From: Saussurea involucrata
Lineage: Eukaryota > Streptophyta > Magnoliopsida > Asterales > Asteraceae
Direction: 5' to 3'
DNA: 64,000 nucleotides
Assembly (NCBI GenBank): GCA_033807775.1
Contig: CM066326.1
Location: 87,210,873 to 87,274,872 of the forward strand
A model generated the notes under the pieces. The model worked only from the letters and a program-made list of their open reading frames with translations, was not told the origin of the DNA and ran no database searches. Positions within the stretch are counted from its first letter, which is position 1. Each line of letters starts with the position of its first letter. This document shows positions 32,958 through 46,015 of the stretch, one piece after another. Made by a program: the position numbers and the translations under genes.

Positions 32958-34401
32958 TTTGTATATCACGAATCATCTATCACAATTGAAATTTTTATCC
33001 ATAACATAAACTTTTACATTTGGAGACATAACTTTAGTGTTTGAAAACTGATTTATACACAATGCCACATTCTATACTTCCACAAAATCTTTTCAAGATT
33101 CTAACATGCACAATTCAATTTGAAAATTTCTAACAATTGCAAGCGTTAGATAAAACATCCCAAATTAAACTACTAACCACTTTCGCCCCTAAAATATAAA
33201 TTTAATTTACCACTTTGAACAATCTTCCAAATTCAAACACATATGACAACGGTTATCACTTTTGATTACTAAAAGCTTTTCCTTACTAATCATTCCCAAA
33301 ACACTATTTACTTTCTAGTTTCAATTATCCTTGATTTCTCACTTAAATTTATCATGCTATATCCTAATGAATAACCATGCTAATTTCGATATCATCCGAA
33401 ATATTTGTTACACTCTTATTAAATTATAACTAATCTCTTTTCACACCAAATGCTTCCAAACCTACACTCTTACTAAGTCTTATCAAAAGTAACTCATATA
33501 TCCTTAATATAAAATTTGTTAACAAACGAAAACTTTAAGTCAATCACCCGACAATCTCTTCTTTCATCATAACCACTTACTCCAATAAATCAACTTTATT
33601 TTCTCATACCGAAATACCAAGGATCACTTATCATTTCTTAATCAAAGGTTTTAACAAGATCAGACTCCTACACCACAATATATTTACTATACTAAGTCTA
33701 AACAAACGGTCTCGCTACCATCCATCATTAATATAATCAACTATTTAAACACCCTAGATCATCACGAGCAGTACTTAATAATATACAATTCACTTAAGTT
33801 TGTTCCGCAAAGGAAATTCATCATCATTCACTTCACTTTACATAATCGACAAATCATTACTTAATTGACAGGTTTAACAAAATCAAGTTCCAACACCATC
33901 CTATACTTGCTACTACCTCAAATTCCAACAAGATTTTCAAAATAACTTAATAGGCACTCCACTCTTATCTATAATACCAACACATTTATCAAATTCCTTT
34001 CCTAATGCAATTAAGTCAACAAAAGATTGAAAACACAATTAATCGGTTCGCACCGAAGTCAAATAGCACTTTAGCACGTGTAGAGTTTGTATAAATATAC
34101 CTGTCTTCGTCTCTATCCATGTCGAGACCGACTTGTCACTCGGTAGATTTCAACTAGGTTAATATACACATAAGCACATACCCCATATAATAAGGTATTC
34201 CGGTCCAATCATGTAACTGTAAGCTCACAATTACACTGGCCAGGTGTAACTCGAATTTACCTTTCATGATATTCCTTATACCGTGTTATACTTAATATCC
34301 CAAGGTTCTACAATAATAGGGACATCCTACTTCACATGCAGTTTAAGTCTAGGTACAGATACTAATACCTAAATCCCTTAAACTAAGGCTCTGATACCAT
34401 C
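30447..34401 (-). mobile_element. Internal region 1 of the array, non-coding
   Basis: Starts with PPT complement CTCCCCCTTAAAAG (30451-30464) followed by AATTCCGTCCCGGAATTC, a counterpart of the edge of the Tekay-like element. Ends with PBS GGCTCTGATACCA at 34387-34399 (minus TGGTATCAGAGCC). In between there is no readable gag or pol. The plus strand has about twice as much C as G. A (TA)n tract lies near 32912-32952. Confidence 0.88.
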
Positions 34402-36265
34402 TGTAACAACCCGTTTTCCCAACATGCTTCAAATAACATATATTGTATCACATCGTTATATTCATAAAAAGAAATACAAATAAATCACGTACGGTCCAAC
34501 AGTCTCGAAACTATACAAACATAACATTTCCAGTTCCTAATCCTTGTCAGCTATCAACTGCGTCTCAAACTTTAATTCTTCCCTTTTTACTAAATAACGA
34601 TCCTTAACCTGGAATACATATTTTAAAACAGAAAATGAGGGTTAGACCTACAGGTCTAGTGAGAAAATCCCTGTCAATTGAAACCTGTCAAAAAAAATCC
34701 ATTTATATAAAACTTCTTTATACAAACACACACATATATTTTACACGTAAGTAAATACCAACCAAGACTAGAGTATCGTAATCAAACTCATTCCACCCTG
34801 TTCCTCCACAAATGATCAAGTCATTCTGCCTTATCCCTCCCCAAATGGCCATACTAGTGGTTGCAAGCCAACTAGTTAATTTACTCTGCCGTACAACAAC
34901 TACGGTAAACCCACCGGTCCGCCCACCGGAACCCGGCACTCACCGGTCCGCCCCTCGGATCCCGGCCAAGTATTCTCGTAGAATACTCACATAAATACAA
35001 TATATATATGTACCAATATATCATATTGTCATTTTATAAAACCTTTCATGACATTTCAACCATGTATAAAGACATCACATATTTTTATAAAAACGTTATC
35101 CCATTCCAAACATGTATACATCTCAATATGAACACATAATCACATCATGTAAAAATTCTCAATCCGAACATATCCATCTCATCTATATATCACATATATA
35201 TGTATCTCAGTTGGAAAATATTTTAAAGAAAAACTCACCTGAAACGTATATCACAAAGCTTTCCAAAGTTAGTATCACGTATTTCCACCCTTCACAGAAT
35301 CTGAAATCATATAAAATACCACATATCTCTTTTAAAAACTAAACTTACAAAATTCACATCTGAAGTCGCAACCCACTAAAAATCGTTATGAACAGTACCC
35401 AAATCGCAACCCTCTATTGCGATTCCACCCTGGAATCGCAACCCACTACTGCGATTCCACTCCAAGTCGCAATTCACTATTGCGATCCCAAACCCGAGTC
35501 GCAATCAACTACTGCGATTTCAACCCAAGTCGCAAACGACCACTGCGACTTCATACCCGAGTCGCAACCAACTATTGCGACTCCGATGAATGTCGCAGTC
35601 GTTCATTGTGACTTCGATGAATCTCAGACCACTGCGACTTCGATGAATCTCAGCCCACTACTCATTCTAAAACCAAGATTTTGCAGTTTTACTCTATGTA
35701 TGATACTATAAAAGTGCAGATATGTTCAAGACCATATACATAACCTATCCTTAAACTTAGAATTCCCAAAACATCAATTTTAACCAAAAACCCACCAAAA
35801 TTCAACTAGCATTTCAAGAACACTTTTAAGTAATTAGAACACAACAATGTAGGGATTGTTTACCTTGAATTTCAGCAACAAATTCCAAAAGCTTTTTCCT
35901 TCTTCTTTCCTTCAATCTTTATCTCGATCTCTCTCTTTCTCTCTTTACATCAAAGACACACACACACACACTCTAACACTTGCTTCCTTTCAAAAATAAA
36001 TAAGAAAAGAGGTACTCCTCCTAAGTATCCAAAGAAGGATGGTATGGAGGGAACACCTCCATACCCTTCCCCAACCACTCCCCTATTTCTTTTTCTTTTA
36101 AAAAGAAGATGACCAAAATAACCCTCTAACTTCCTTATAATATCCAAGACTAACCCTTAACTTATTTTCCCATAATTAACTAAAATAAAACTTATATAAA
36201 TAAACTTCCGAATTCTAAAATACTAAAATACTGGTCAATAATAATTAAAATACCTGGTTATTACA
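34402..36265 (-). mobile_element. LTR B of the array (inner, shared)
   Basis: Shared by two internal regions, with PBS on its left and PPT on its right and no target duplication. It follows LTR D at the left-side variant sites and LTR A at two right-side sites (TCTTTATCTCG, CTTTACATC). Confidence 0.92.
35365..35640. repeat. TCGCAA-n-TTGCGA palindrome array, LTR B
   Basis: Same array as in LTR A; one unit has TTGTGAC instead of TTGCGAC (near 35607). Confidence 0.8.
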
Positions 36266-39200
36266 ACATCTCCCCCTTAAAAGAATTCCGTCCCGGAATT
36301 CATACAAGCAACGAACTAGGGTAACTACCACCGAATTGATATCAAAATCCATGAACACATCAAAGTGTTTACGGAACCCTCAAAGGACTTTTACTAGACC
36401 ACCCGCTTTACTGTTTATAGTTTACCATTTGCTCTTGCTTCAATACTTCAACCTAAAACATCAAGAGTTTTAATTTCTCACAAGAAATCCGCCCCCTTAA
36501 AATAACGATAAACACTCAATACTCAAATCTCACGAAAGTCCAAATTAACTCGAAATTCACTTATACTCATAACATAATCACAATCACTTTATATCACGGA
36601 AATTTCTTAATTTTTATCAAACCCGTAAACTTCATCCTACTGTTTCCATTTCTTAAACTAGCATAGCATAACCGAAATGATCTCACATCAATGCTTAATT
36701 GCACTGGACACCAAATCATTTATCAAAATAAAATAAGGTCTACAAAGCAACTTAATTTCTCGAATATCAACAAAGCACAACCTTAATCACTTCAATTATC
36801 TTAATAACCTCATCATCAAAACTCATACCGTCTTTTATCCAAATATCAATACCAATTCATTTCTTAATAAATAACAAACTCGCTATCATATCAAGTCCTT
36901 ACATTTCCAATTTAGCACTAAAATACTTTCACAGCTCTTTAGACATTGGTTTCACTTTAACCACTCCGCAATTGAAATTTATCAATACCGGTCTCACCTT
37001 ACCCCACTAACACAAATACTCAAAACATCATATAATTTCACTATAAAATTAAGCCGAAAGAATTCATCACAACTCCGTTAAAATTTCATGTCACTAATAA
37101 TATAACTTATTAACGGCTCAATCATGCAAAGTCCAGCACTAAGTAAAAAAACATCTCTTTAACTTAAACAACTCCATAATAAAGTTTTATCAACATTAAT
37201 CTTGCCTTGCTTAACCACAACAATTTCCAACCAAAGATATAATAAATCTACTACGAACCACACCACTAAGTTCATCACATGACCATAAAATCTTTACAAC
37301 TTAATTTCTCTGATCCAATCCGGTGTTTTCTAACGGTACAACCTTACTCGCTTCGGCTAAGCCCTTCCGCAGGCTCGACACAGGAAAGGCCGAATGAACT
37401 CTCACTATGCGAAACCCTTCGGTACCAAGGCACATACCAAAAATTTAATACCCTCCTAACTACAACAACTCTTACACCAAGAAGAAAACCCACAAAATAC
37501 GAACAAGGTATAATATTCTAGATCGATCATACCAATATCATTCACACCTCTAGACTCCAGGTTCACCTCAACCTACTATCCCTGCTATGACGGAATCCCC
37601 ACTAGTCACGACGAGTCGCCTCGCGAATGCACAAACGCATACAGTGTGAAATCAGATAGACATTCGAAATAAGGATTCTATCCCACAACGGTTAGACTCA
37701 AACAAGAGCTGCGCCATAGAACTAAATCAAACATTCTAAGGCTATTTAGTTTCCACAGTACCACTTGTAAAGCATTCACTTAACAACCTATCAGGACTAG
37801 CATAAATTCCTACTAGCAAGTAATAGTCATACTGCAAGTGATAAGCACCAGGCAATCTAGCCTACATACTCTTATGTTCTAGTAAGCAATCAATTACACC
37901 AAGTACTCTACTCTTTTCCTTGACATCGGCTGACTGTACACACCACGCCTTCGATCACAGTTTCTAAAATGTCCCAACAATCCAACACTCCAAAAAAAAA
38001 TAACGACACTCTTCTCCCCAAAAGATTACAAAATCAACTTGGAGTATCACCTTAATCCGCAGTCGAACTTTTCTCCATAGGTTATCACCAACCCTACAGT
38101 CACATCCCTATTCCACAAATACATCTAAAACAGACAACACTTTATTGCATTAATTATATCGATTATGAACATTAGACTACAATTGATTTCCATACTCACC
38201 ACCACATCTCTCTCGTATTAATACCACGTTCTAACCAACGATCCTTCACCCCGATTAATTCATTCGACTATTTTCTTCTACTCTCCTTTCAACATAAAAC
38301 ACAATTTCCCAAGGATAGCTCATTAGGAGGTGCTCACTCTAGACCGATCCTACGAGCTAGCTTTCTTTCATCTCCATACCGATCGTACACGCTCAATTTC
38401 AACCATCGCTATATTTTCCCAATAATTTCACCATAGTTCAAATCGAAGAGAAAAAAAAATTTAACCGGGTTAATTTGAAATCTCACTCATTGTTCGAAAC
38501 ACCCACACACTTCCTCAATTTTCGAAAATCAATACATATTCTTTCAAAATGATAACAAACGATTTGAAACCACACTGTACACCCATCCCCAAAATATAAC
38601 AACCATAAAAACATCTTTGTTAATAAAATCCGTACCTCTTTATTTCACCTCGTGCCCCAATTAGCACAAATATACGTCATTGTGTCTCTTTTCACGTACA
38701 ACATTTCCCCGTGCCTCTTTCAGCACACAGTTATATATATATATATATATATATAAAATTTTTGTATATCACGAATCATCTATCACAATTGAAATTTTTA
38801 TCCATAACATAAACTTTTACATTTGGAGACATAACTTTAGTGTTTGAAAACTGATTTATACACAATGCCACATTCTATACTTCCACAAAATCTTTTCAAG
38901 ATTCTAACATGCACAATTCAATTTGAAAATTTCTAACAATTGCAAGCGTTAGATAAAACATCCCAAATTAAACTACTAACCACTTTCGCCCCTAAAATAT
39001 AAATTTAATTTACCACTTTGAACAATCTTCCAAATTCAAACACATATGACAACGGTTATCACTTTTGATTACTAAAAGCTTTTCCTTACTAATCATTCCC
39101 AAAACACTATTTACTTTCTAGTTTCAATTATCCTTGATTTCTCACTTAAATTTATCATGCTATATCCTAATGAATAACCATGCTAATTTCGATATCATCC

Positions 39201-40204
39201 GAAATATTTGTTACACTCTTATTAAATTATAACTAATCTCTTTTCACACCAAATGCTTCCAAACCTACACTCTTACTAAGTCTTATCAAAAGTAACTCAT
39301 ATATCCTTAATATAAAATTTGTTAACAAACGAAAACTTTAAGTCAATCACCCGACAATCTCTTCTTTCATCATAACCACTTACTCCAATAAATCAACTTT
39401 ATTTTCTCATACCGAAATACCAAGGATCACTTATCATTTCTTAATCAAAGGTTTTAACAAGATCAGACTCCTACACCACAATATATTTACTATACTAAGT
39501 CTAAACAAACGGTCTCGCTACCATCCATCATTAATATAATCAACTATTTAAACACCCTAGATCATCACGAGCAGTACTTAATAATATACAATTCACTTAA
39601 GTTTGTTCCGCAAAGGAAATTCATCATCATTCACTTCACTTTACATAATCGACAAATCATTACTTAATTGACAGGTTTAACAAAATCAAGTTCCAACACC
39701 ATCCTATACTTGCTACTACCTCAAATTCCAACAAGATTTTCAAAATAACTTAATAGGCACTCCACTCTTATCTATAATACCAACACATTTATCAAATTCC
39801 TTTCCTAATGCAATTAAGTCAACAAAAGATTGAAAACACAATTAATCGGTTCGCACCGAAGTCAAATAGCACTTTAGCACGTGTAGAGTTTGTATAAATA
39901 TACCTGTCTTCGTCTCTATCCATGTCGAGACCGACTTGTCACTCGGTAGATTTCAACTAGGTTAATATACACATAAGCACATACCCCATATAATAAGGTA
40001 TTCCGGTCCAATCATGTAACTGTAAGCTCACAATTACACTGGCCAGGTGTAACTCGAATTTACCTTTCATGATATTCCTTATACCGTGTTATACTTAATA
40101 TCCCAAGGTTCTACAATAATATGGACATCCTACTTCACATGCAGTTTAAGTCTAGGTACAGATACTAATACCTAAATCCCTTAAACTAAGGCTCTGATAC
40201 CATC
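36266..40204 (-). mobile_element. Internal region 2 of the array, non-coding
   Basis: Near-identical to region 1. PPT complement at 36270-36283, PBS at 40190-40202. Its (TA)n tract (about 38731-38756) is the shortest of the three. Confidence 0.88.
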
Positions 40205-42065
40205 TGTAACAACCCGTTTTCCCAACATGCTTCAAATAACTTATATTGTATCACATCGTTATATTCATAAAAAGAAATACAAATAAATCACGTACGGTCC
40301 AACAGTCTCGAAACTATACAAACATAACATTTCCAGTTCCTAATCCTTGTCAGCTATCAACTGCGTCTCAAACTTTAATTCTTCCCTTTTTACTAAATAA
40401 CGATCCTTAACCTGGAATACATATTTTAAAACAGAAAATGAGGGTTAGACCTACAGGTCTAGTGAGAAAATCCCTGTCAATTGAAACCTGTCAAAAAAAT
40501 CCATTTATATAAAACTTCTTTATACAAACACACACATATATTTTACACGTAAGTAAATACCAACCAAGACTAGAGTATCGTAATCAAACTCATTCCACCC
40601 TGTTCCTCCACAAATGATCAAGTCATTCTGCCTTATCCCTCCCCAAATGGCCATACTAGTGGTTGCAAGCCAACTAGTTAATTTACTCTGCCGTACAACA
40701 ACTACGGTAAACCCACCGGTCCGCCCACCGGAACCCGGCACTCACCGGTCCGCCCCTCGGATCCCGGCCAAGTATTCTCGTAGAATACTCACATAAATAC
40801 AATATATATATGTACCAATATATCATATTGTCATTTTATAAAACCTTTCATGACATTTCAACCATGTATAAAGACATCACATATTTTTATAAAAACGTTA
40901 TCCCATTCCAAACATGTATACATCTCAATATGAACACATAATCACATCATGTAAAAATTCTCAATCCGAACATATCCATCTCATCTATATATCACATATA
41001 TATGTATCTCAGTTGGAAAATATTTTAAAGAAAAACTCACCTGAAACGTATATCACAAAGCTTTCCAAAGTTAGTATCACGTATTTCCACCCTTCACAGA
41101 ATCTGAAATCATATAAAATACCACATATCTCTTTTAAAAACTAAACTTACAAAATTCACATCTGAAGTCGCAACCCACTAAAAATCGTTATGAACAGTAC
41201 CCAAATCGCAACCCTCTATTGCGATTCCACCCTGGAATCGCAACCCACTACTGCGATTCCACTCCAAGTCGCAATTCACTATTGCGATCCCAAACCCGAG
41301 TCGCAATCAACTACTGCGATTTCAACCCAAGTCGCAAACGACCACTGCGACTTCATACCCGAGTCGCAACCAACTATTGCGACTCCGATGAATGTCGCAG
41401 TCGTTCATTGCGACTTCGATGAATCTCAGACCACTGCGACTTCGATGAATCTCAGCCCACTACTCATTCTAAAACCAAGATTTTGCAGTTTTACTCTATG
41501 TATGATACTATAAAAGTGCAGATATGTTCAAGACCATATACATAACCTATCCTTAAACTTAGAATTCCCAAAACATCAATTTTAACCAAAAACCCACCAA
41601 AATTCAACTAGCATTTCAAGAACACTTTTAAGTAATTAGAACACAACAATGTAGGGATTGTTTACCTTGAATTTCAGCAACAAATTCCAAAAGCTTTTTC
41701 CTTCTTCTTTCCTTCAATCTTTATCTCGATCTCTCTCTTTCTCTCTTTACATCAAAGACACACACACACACTCTAACACTTGCTTCCTTTCAAAAATAAA
41801 TAAGAAAAGAGGTACTCCTCCTAAGTATCCAAAGAAGGATGGTATGGAGGGAACACCTCCATACCCTTCCCCAACCACTCCCCTATTTCTTTTTCTTTTA
41901 AAAAGAAGATGACCAAAATAACCCTCTAACTTCCTTATAATATCCAAGACTAACCCTTAACTTATTTTCCCATAATTAACTAAAATAAAACTTATATAAA
42001 TAAACTTCCGAATTCTAAAATACTAAAATACTGGTCAATAATAATTAAAATACCTGGTTATTACA
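40205..42065 (-). mobile_element. LTR C of the array (inner, shared)
   Basis: Almost the same as LTR B, with a private base near 40242 (AACTTATATTG) and one base fewer in the A-run near 40494. Shares AATTCCAAAAGC with LTR B against AATTCCTAAAGC in A and D. Confidence 0.92.
41165..41445. repeat. TCGCAA-n-TTGCGA palindrome array, LTR C
   Basis: Same array as in the other copies, all main units preserved. Confidence 0.8.
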
Positions 42066-44533
42066 ACATCTCCCCCTTAAAAGAATTCCGTCCCGGAATT
42101 CATACAAGCAACGAACTAGGGTAACTACCACCGAATTGATATCAAAATCCATGAACACATCAAAGTGTTTACGGAACCCTCAAAGGACTTTTACTAGACC
42201 ACCCGCTTTACTGTTTATAGTTTACCATTTGCTCTTGCTTCAATACTTCAACCTAAAACATCAAGAGTTTTAATTTCTCACAAGAAATCCGCCCCCTTAA
42301 AATAACGATAAACACTCAATACTCAAATCTCACGAAAGTCCAAATTAACTCGAAATTCACTTATACTCATAACATAATCACAATCACTTTATATCACGGA
42401 AATTTCTTAATTTTTATCAAACCCGTAAACTTCATCCTACTGTTTCCATTTCTTAAACTAGCATAGCATAACCGAAATGATCTCACATCAATGCTTAATT
42501 GCACTGGACACCAAATCATTTATCAAAATAAAATAAGGTCTACAAAGCAACTTAATTTCTCGAATATCAACAAAGCACAACCTTAATCACTTCAATTATC
42601 TTAATAACCTCATCATCAAAACTCATACCGTCTTTTATCCAAATATCAATACCAATTCATTTCTTAATAAATAACAAACTCGCTATCATATCAAGTCCTT
42701 ACATTTCCAATTTAGCACTAAAATACTTTCACAGCTCTTTAGACATTGGTTTCACTTTAACCACTCCGCAATTGAAATTTATCAATACCGGTCTCACCTT
42801 ACCCCACTAACACAAATACTCAAAACATCATATAATTTCACTATAAAATTAAGCCGAAAGAATTCATCACAACTCCGTTAAAATTTCATGTCACTAATAA
42901 TATAACTTATTAACGGCTCAATCATGCAAAGTCCAGCACTAAGTAAAAAAAAACATCTCTTTAACTTAAACAACTCCATAAGAAAGTTTTATCAACATTA
43001 ATCTTGCCTTGCTTAACCACAACAATTTCCAACCAAAGATATAATAAATCTACTACGAACCACACCACTAAGTTCATCACATGACCATAAAATCTTTACA
43101 ACTTAATTTCTCTGATCCAATCCGGTGTTTTCTAACGGTACAACCTTACTCGCTTCGGCTAAGCCCTTCCGCAGGCTCGACACAGGAAAGGCCGAATGAA
43201 CTCTCACTATGCGAAACCCTTCGGTACCAAGGCACATACCAAAAATTTAATACCCTCCTAACTACAACAACTCTTACACCAAGAAGAAAACCCACAAAAT
43301 ACGAACAAGGTATAATATTCTAGATCGATCATACCAATATCATTCACACCTCTAGACTCCAGGTTCACCTCAACCTACTATCCCTGCTATGACGGAATCC
43401 CCACTAGTCACGACGAGTCGCCTCGCGAATGCACAAACGCATACAGTGTGAAATCAGATAGACATTCGAAATAAGGATTCTATCCCACAACGGTTAGACT
43501 CAAACAAGAGCTGCGCCATAGAACTAAATCAAACATTCTAAGGCTATTTAGTTTCCACAGTACCACTTGTAAAGCATTCACTTAACAACCTATCAGGACT
43601 AGCATAAATTCCTACTAGCAAGTAATAGTCATACTGCAAGTGATAAGCACCAGGCAATCTAGCCTACATACTCTTATGTTCTAGTAAGCAATCAATTACA
43701 CCAAGTACTCTACTCTTTTCCTTGACATCGGCTGACTGTACACACCACGCCTTCGATCACAGTTTCTAAAATGTCCCAACAATCCAACACTCCAAAAAAA
43801 AAATAACGACACTCTTCTCCCCAAAAGATTACAAAATCAACTTGGAGTATCACCTTAATCCGCAGTCGAACTTTTCTCCATAGGTTATCACCAACCCTAC
43901 AGTCACATCCCTATTCCACAAATACATCTAAAACAGACAACACTTTATTGCATTAATTATATCGATTATGAACATTAGACTACAATTGATTTCCATACTC
44001 ACCACCACATCTCTCTCGTATTAATACCACGTTCTAACCAACGATCCTTCACCCCGATTAATTCATTCGACTATTTTCTTCTACTCTCCTTTCAACATAA
44101 AACACAATTTCCCAAGGATAGCTCATTAGGAGGTGCTCACTCTAGACCGATCCTACGAGCTAGCTTTCTTTCATCTCCATACCGATCGTACACGCTCAAT
44201 TTCAACCATCGCTATATTTTCCCAATAATTTCACCATAGTTCAAATCGAAGAGAAAAAAAAATTTAACCGGGTTAATTTGAAATCTCACTCATTGTTCGA
44301 AACACCCACACACTTCCTCAATTTTCGAAAATCAATACATATTCTTTCAAAATGATAACAAACGATTTGAAACCACACTGTACACCCATCCCCAAAATAT
44401 AACAACCATAAAAACATCTTTGTTAATAAAATCCGTACCTCTTTATTTCACCTCGTGCCCCAATTAGCACAAATATACGTCATTGTGTCTCTTTTCACGT
44501 ACAACATTTCCCCGTGCCTCTTTCAGCACACAG

Positions 44534-44571
<38 letters not shown>

Positions 44572-46015
44572 TTTGTATATCACGAATCATCTATCACAAT
44601 TGAAATTTTTATCCATAACATAAACTTTTACATTTGGAGACATAACTTTAGTGTTTGAAAACTGATTTATACACAATGCCACATTCTATACTTCCACAAA
44701 ATCTTTTCAAGATTCTAACATGCACAATTCAATTTGAAAATTTCTAACAATTGCAAGCGTTAGATAAAACATCCCAAATTAAACTACTAACCACTTTCGC
44801 CCCTAAAATATAAATTTAATTTACCACTTTGAACAATCTTCCAAATTCAAACACATATGACAACGGTTATCACTTTTGATTACTAAAAGCTTTTCCTTAC
44901 TAATCATTCCCAAAACACTATTTACTTTCTAGTTTCAATTATCCTTGATTTCTCACTTAAATTTATCATGCTATATCCTAATGAATAACCATGCTAATTT
45001 CGATATCATCCGAAATATTTGTTACACTCTTATTAAATTATAACTAATCTCTTTTCACACCAAATGCTTCCAAACCTACACTCTTACTAAGTCTTATCAA
45101 AAGTAACTCATATATCCTTAATATAAAATTTGTTAACAAACGAAAACTTTAAGTCAATCACCCGACAATCTCTTCTTTCATCATAACCACTTACTCCAAT
45201 AAATCAACTTTATTTTCTCATACCGAAATACCAAGGATCACTTATCATTTCTTAATCAAAGGTTTTAACAAGATCAGACTCCTACACCACAATATATTTA
45301 CTATACTAAGTCTAAACAAACGGTCTCGCTACCATCCATCATTAATATAATCAACTATTTAAACACCCTAGATCATCACGAGCAGTACTTAATAATATAC
45401 AATTCACTTAAGTTTGTTCCGCAAAGGAAATTCATCATCATTCACTTCACTTTACATAATCGACAAATCATTACTTAATTGACAGGTTTAACAAAATCAA
45501 GTTCCAACACCATCCTATACTTGCTACTACCTCAAATTCCAACAAGATTTTCAAAATAACTTAATAGGCACTCCACTCTTATCTATAATACCAACACATT
45601 TATCAAATTCCTTTCCTAATGCAATTAAGTCAACAAAAGATTGAAAACACAATTAATCGGTTCGCACCGAAGTCAAATAGCACTTTAGCACGTGTAGAGT
45701 TTGTATAAATATACCTGTCTTCGTCTCTATCCATGTCGAGACCGACTTGTCACTCGGTAGATTTCAACTAGGTTAATATACACATAAGCACATACCCCAT
45801 ATAATAAGGTATTCCGGTCCAATCATGTAACTGTAAGCTCACAATTACACTGGCCAGGTGTAACTCGAATTTACCTTTCATGATATTCCTTATACCGTGT
45901 TATACTTAATATCCCAAGGTTCTACAATAATAGGGACATCCTACTTCACATGCAGTTTAAGTCTAGGTACAGATACTAATACCTAAATCCCTTAAACTAA
46001 GGCTCTGATACCATC
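42066..46015 (-). mobile_element. Internal region 3 of the array, non-coding
   Basis: PPT complement at 42070-42083 and PBS at 46001-46013. Private differences include a longer A-run near 42947 and CATAAGAAAG near 42977. Its (TA)n tract (about 44535-44567) is of intermediate length. Confidence 0.88.
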
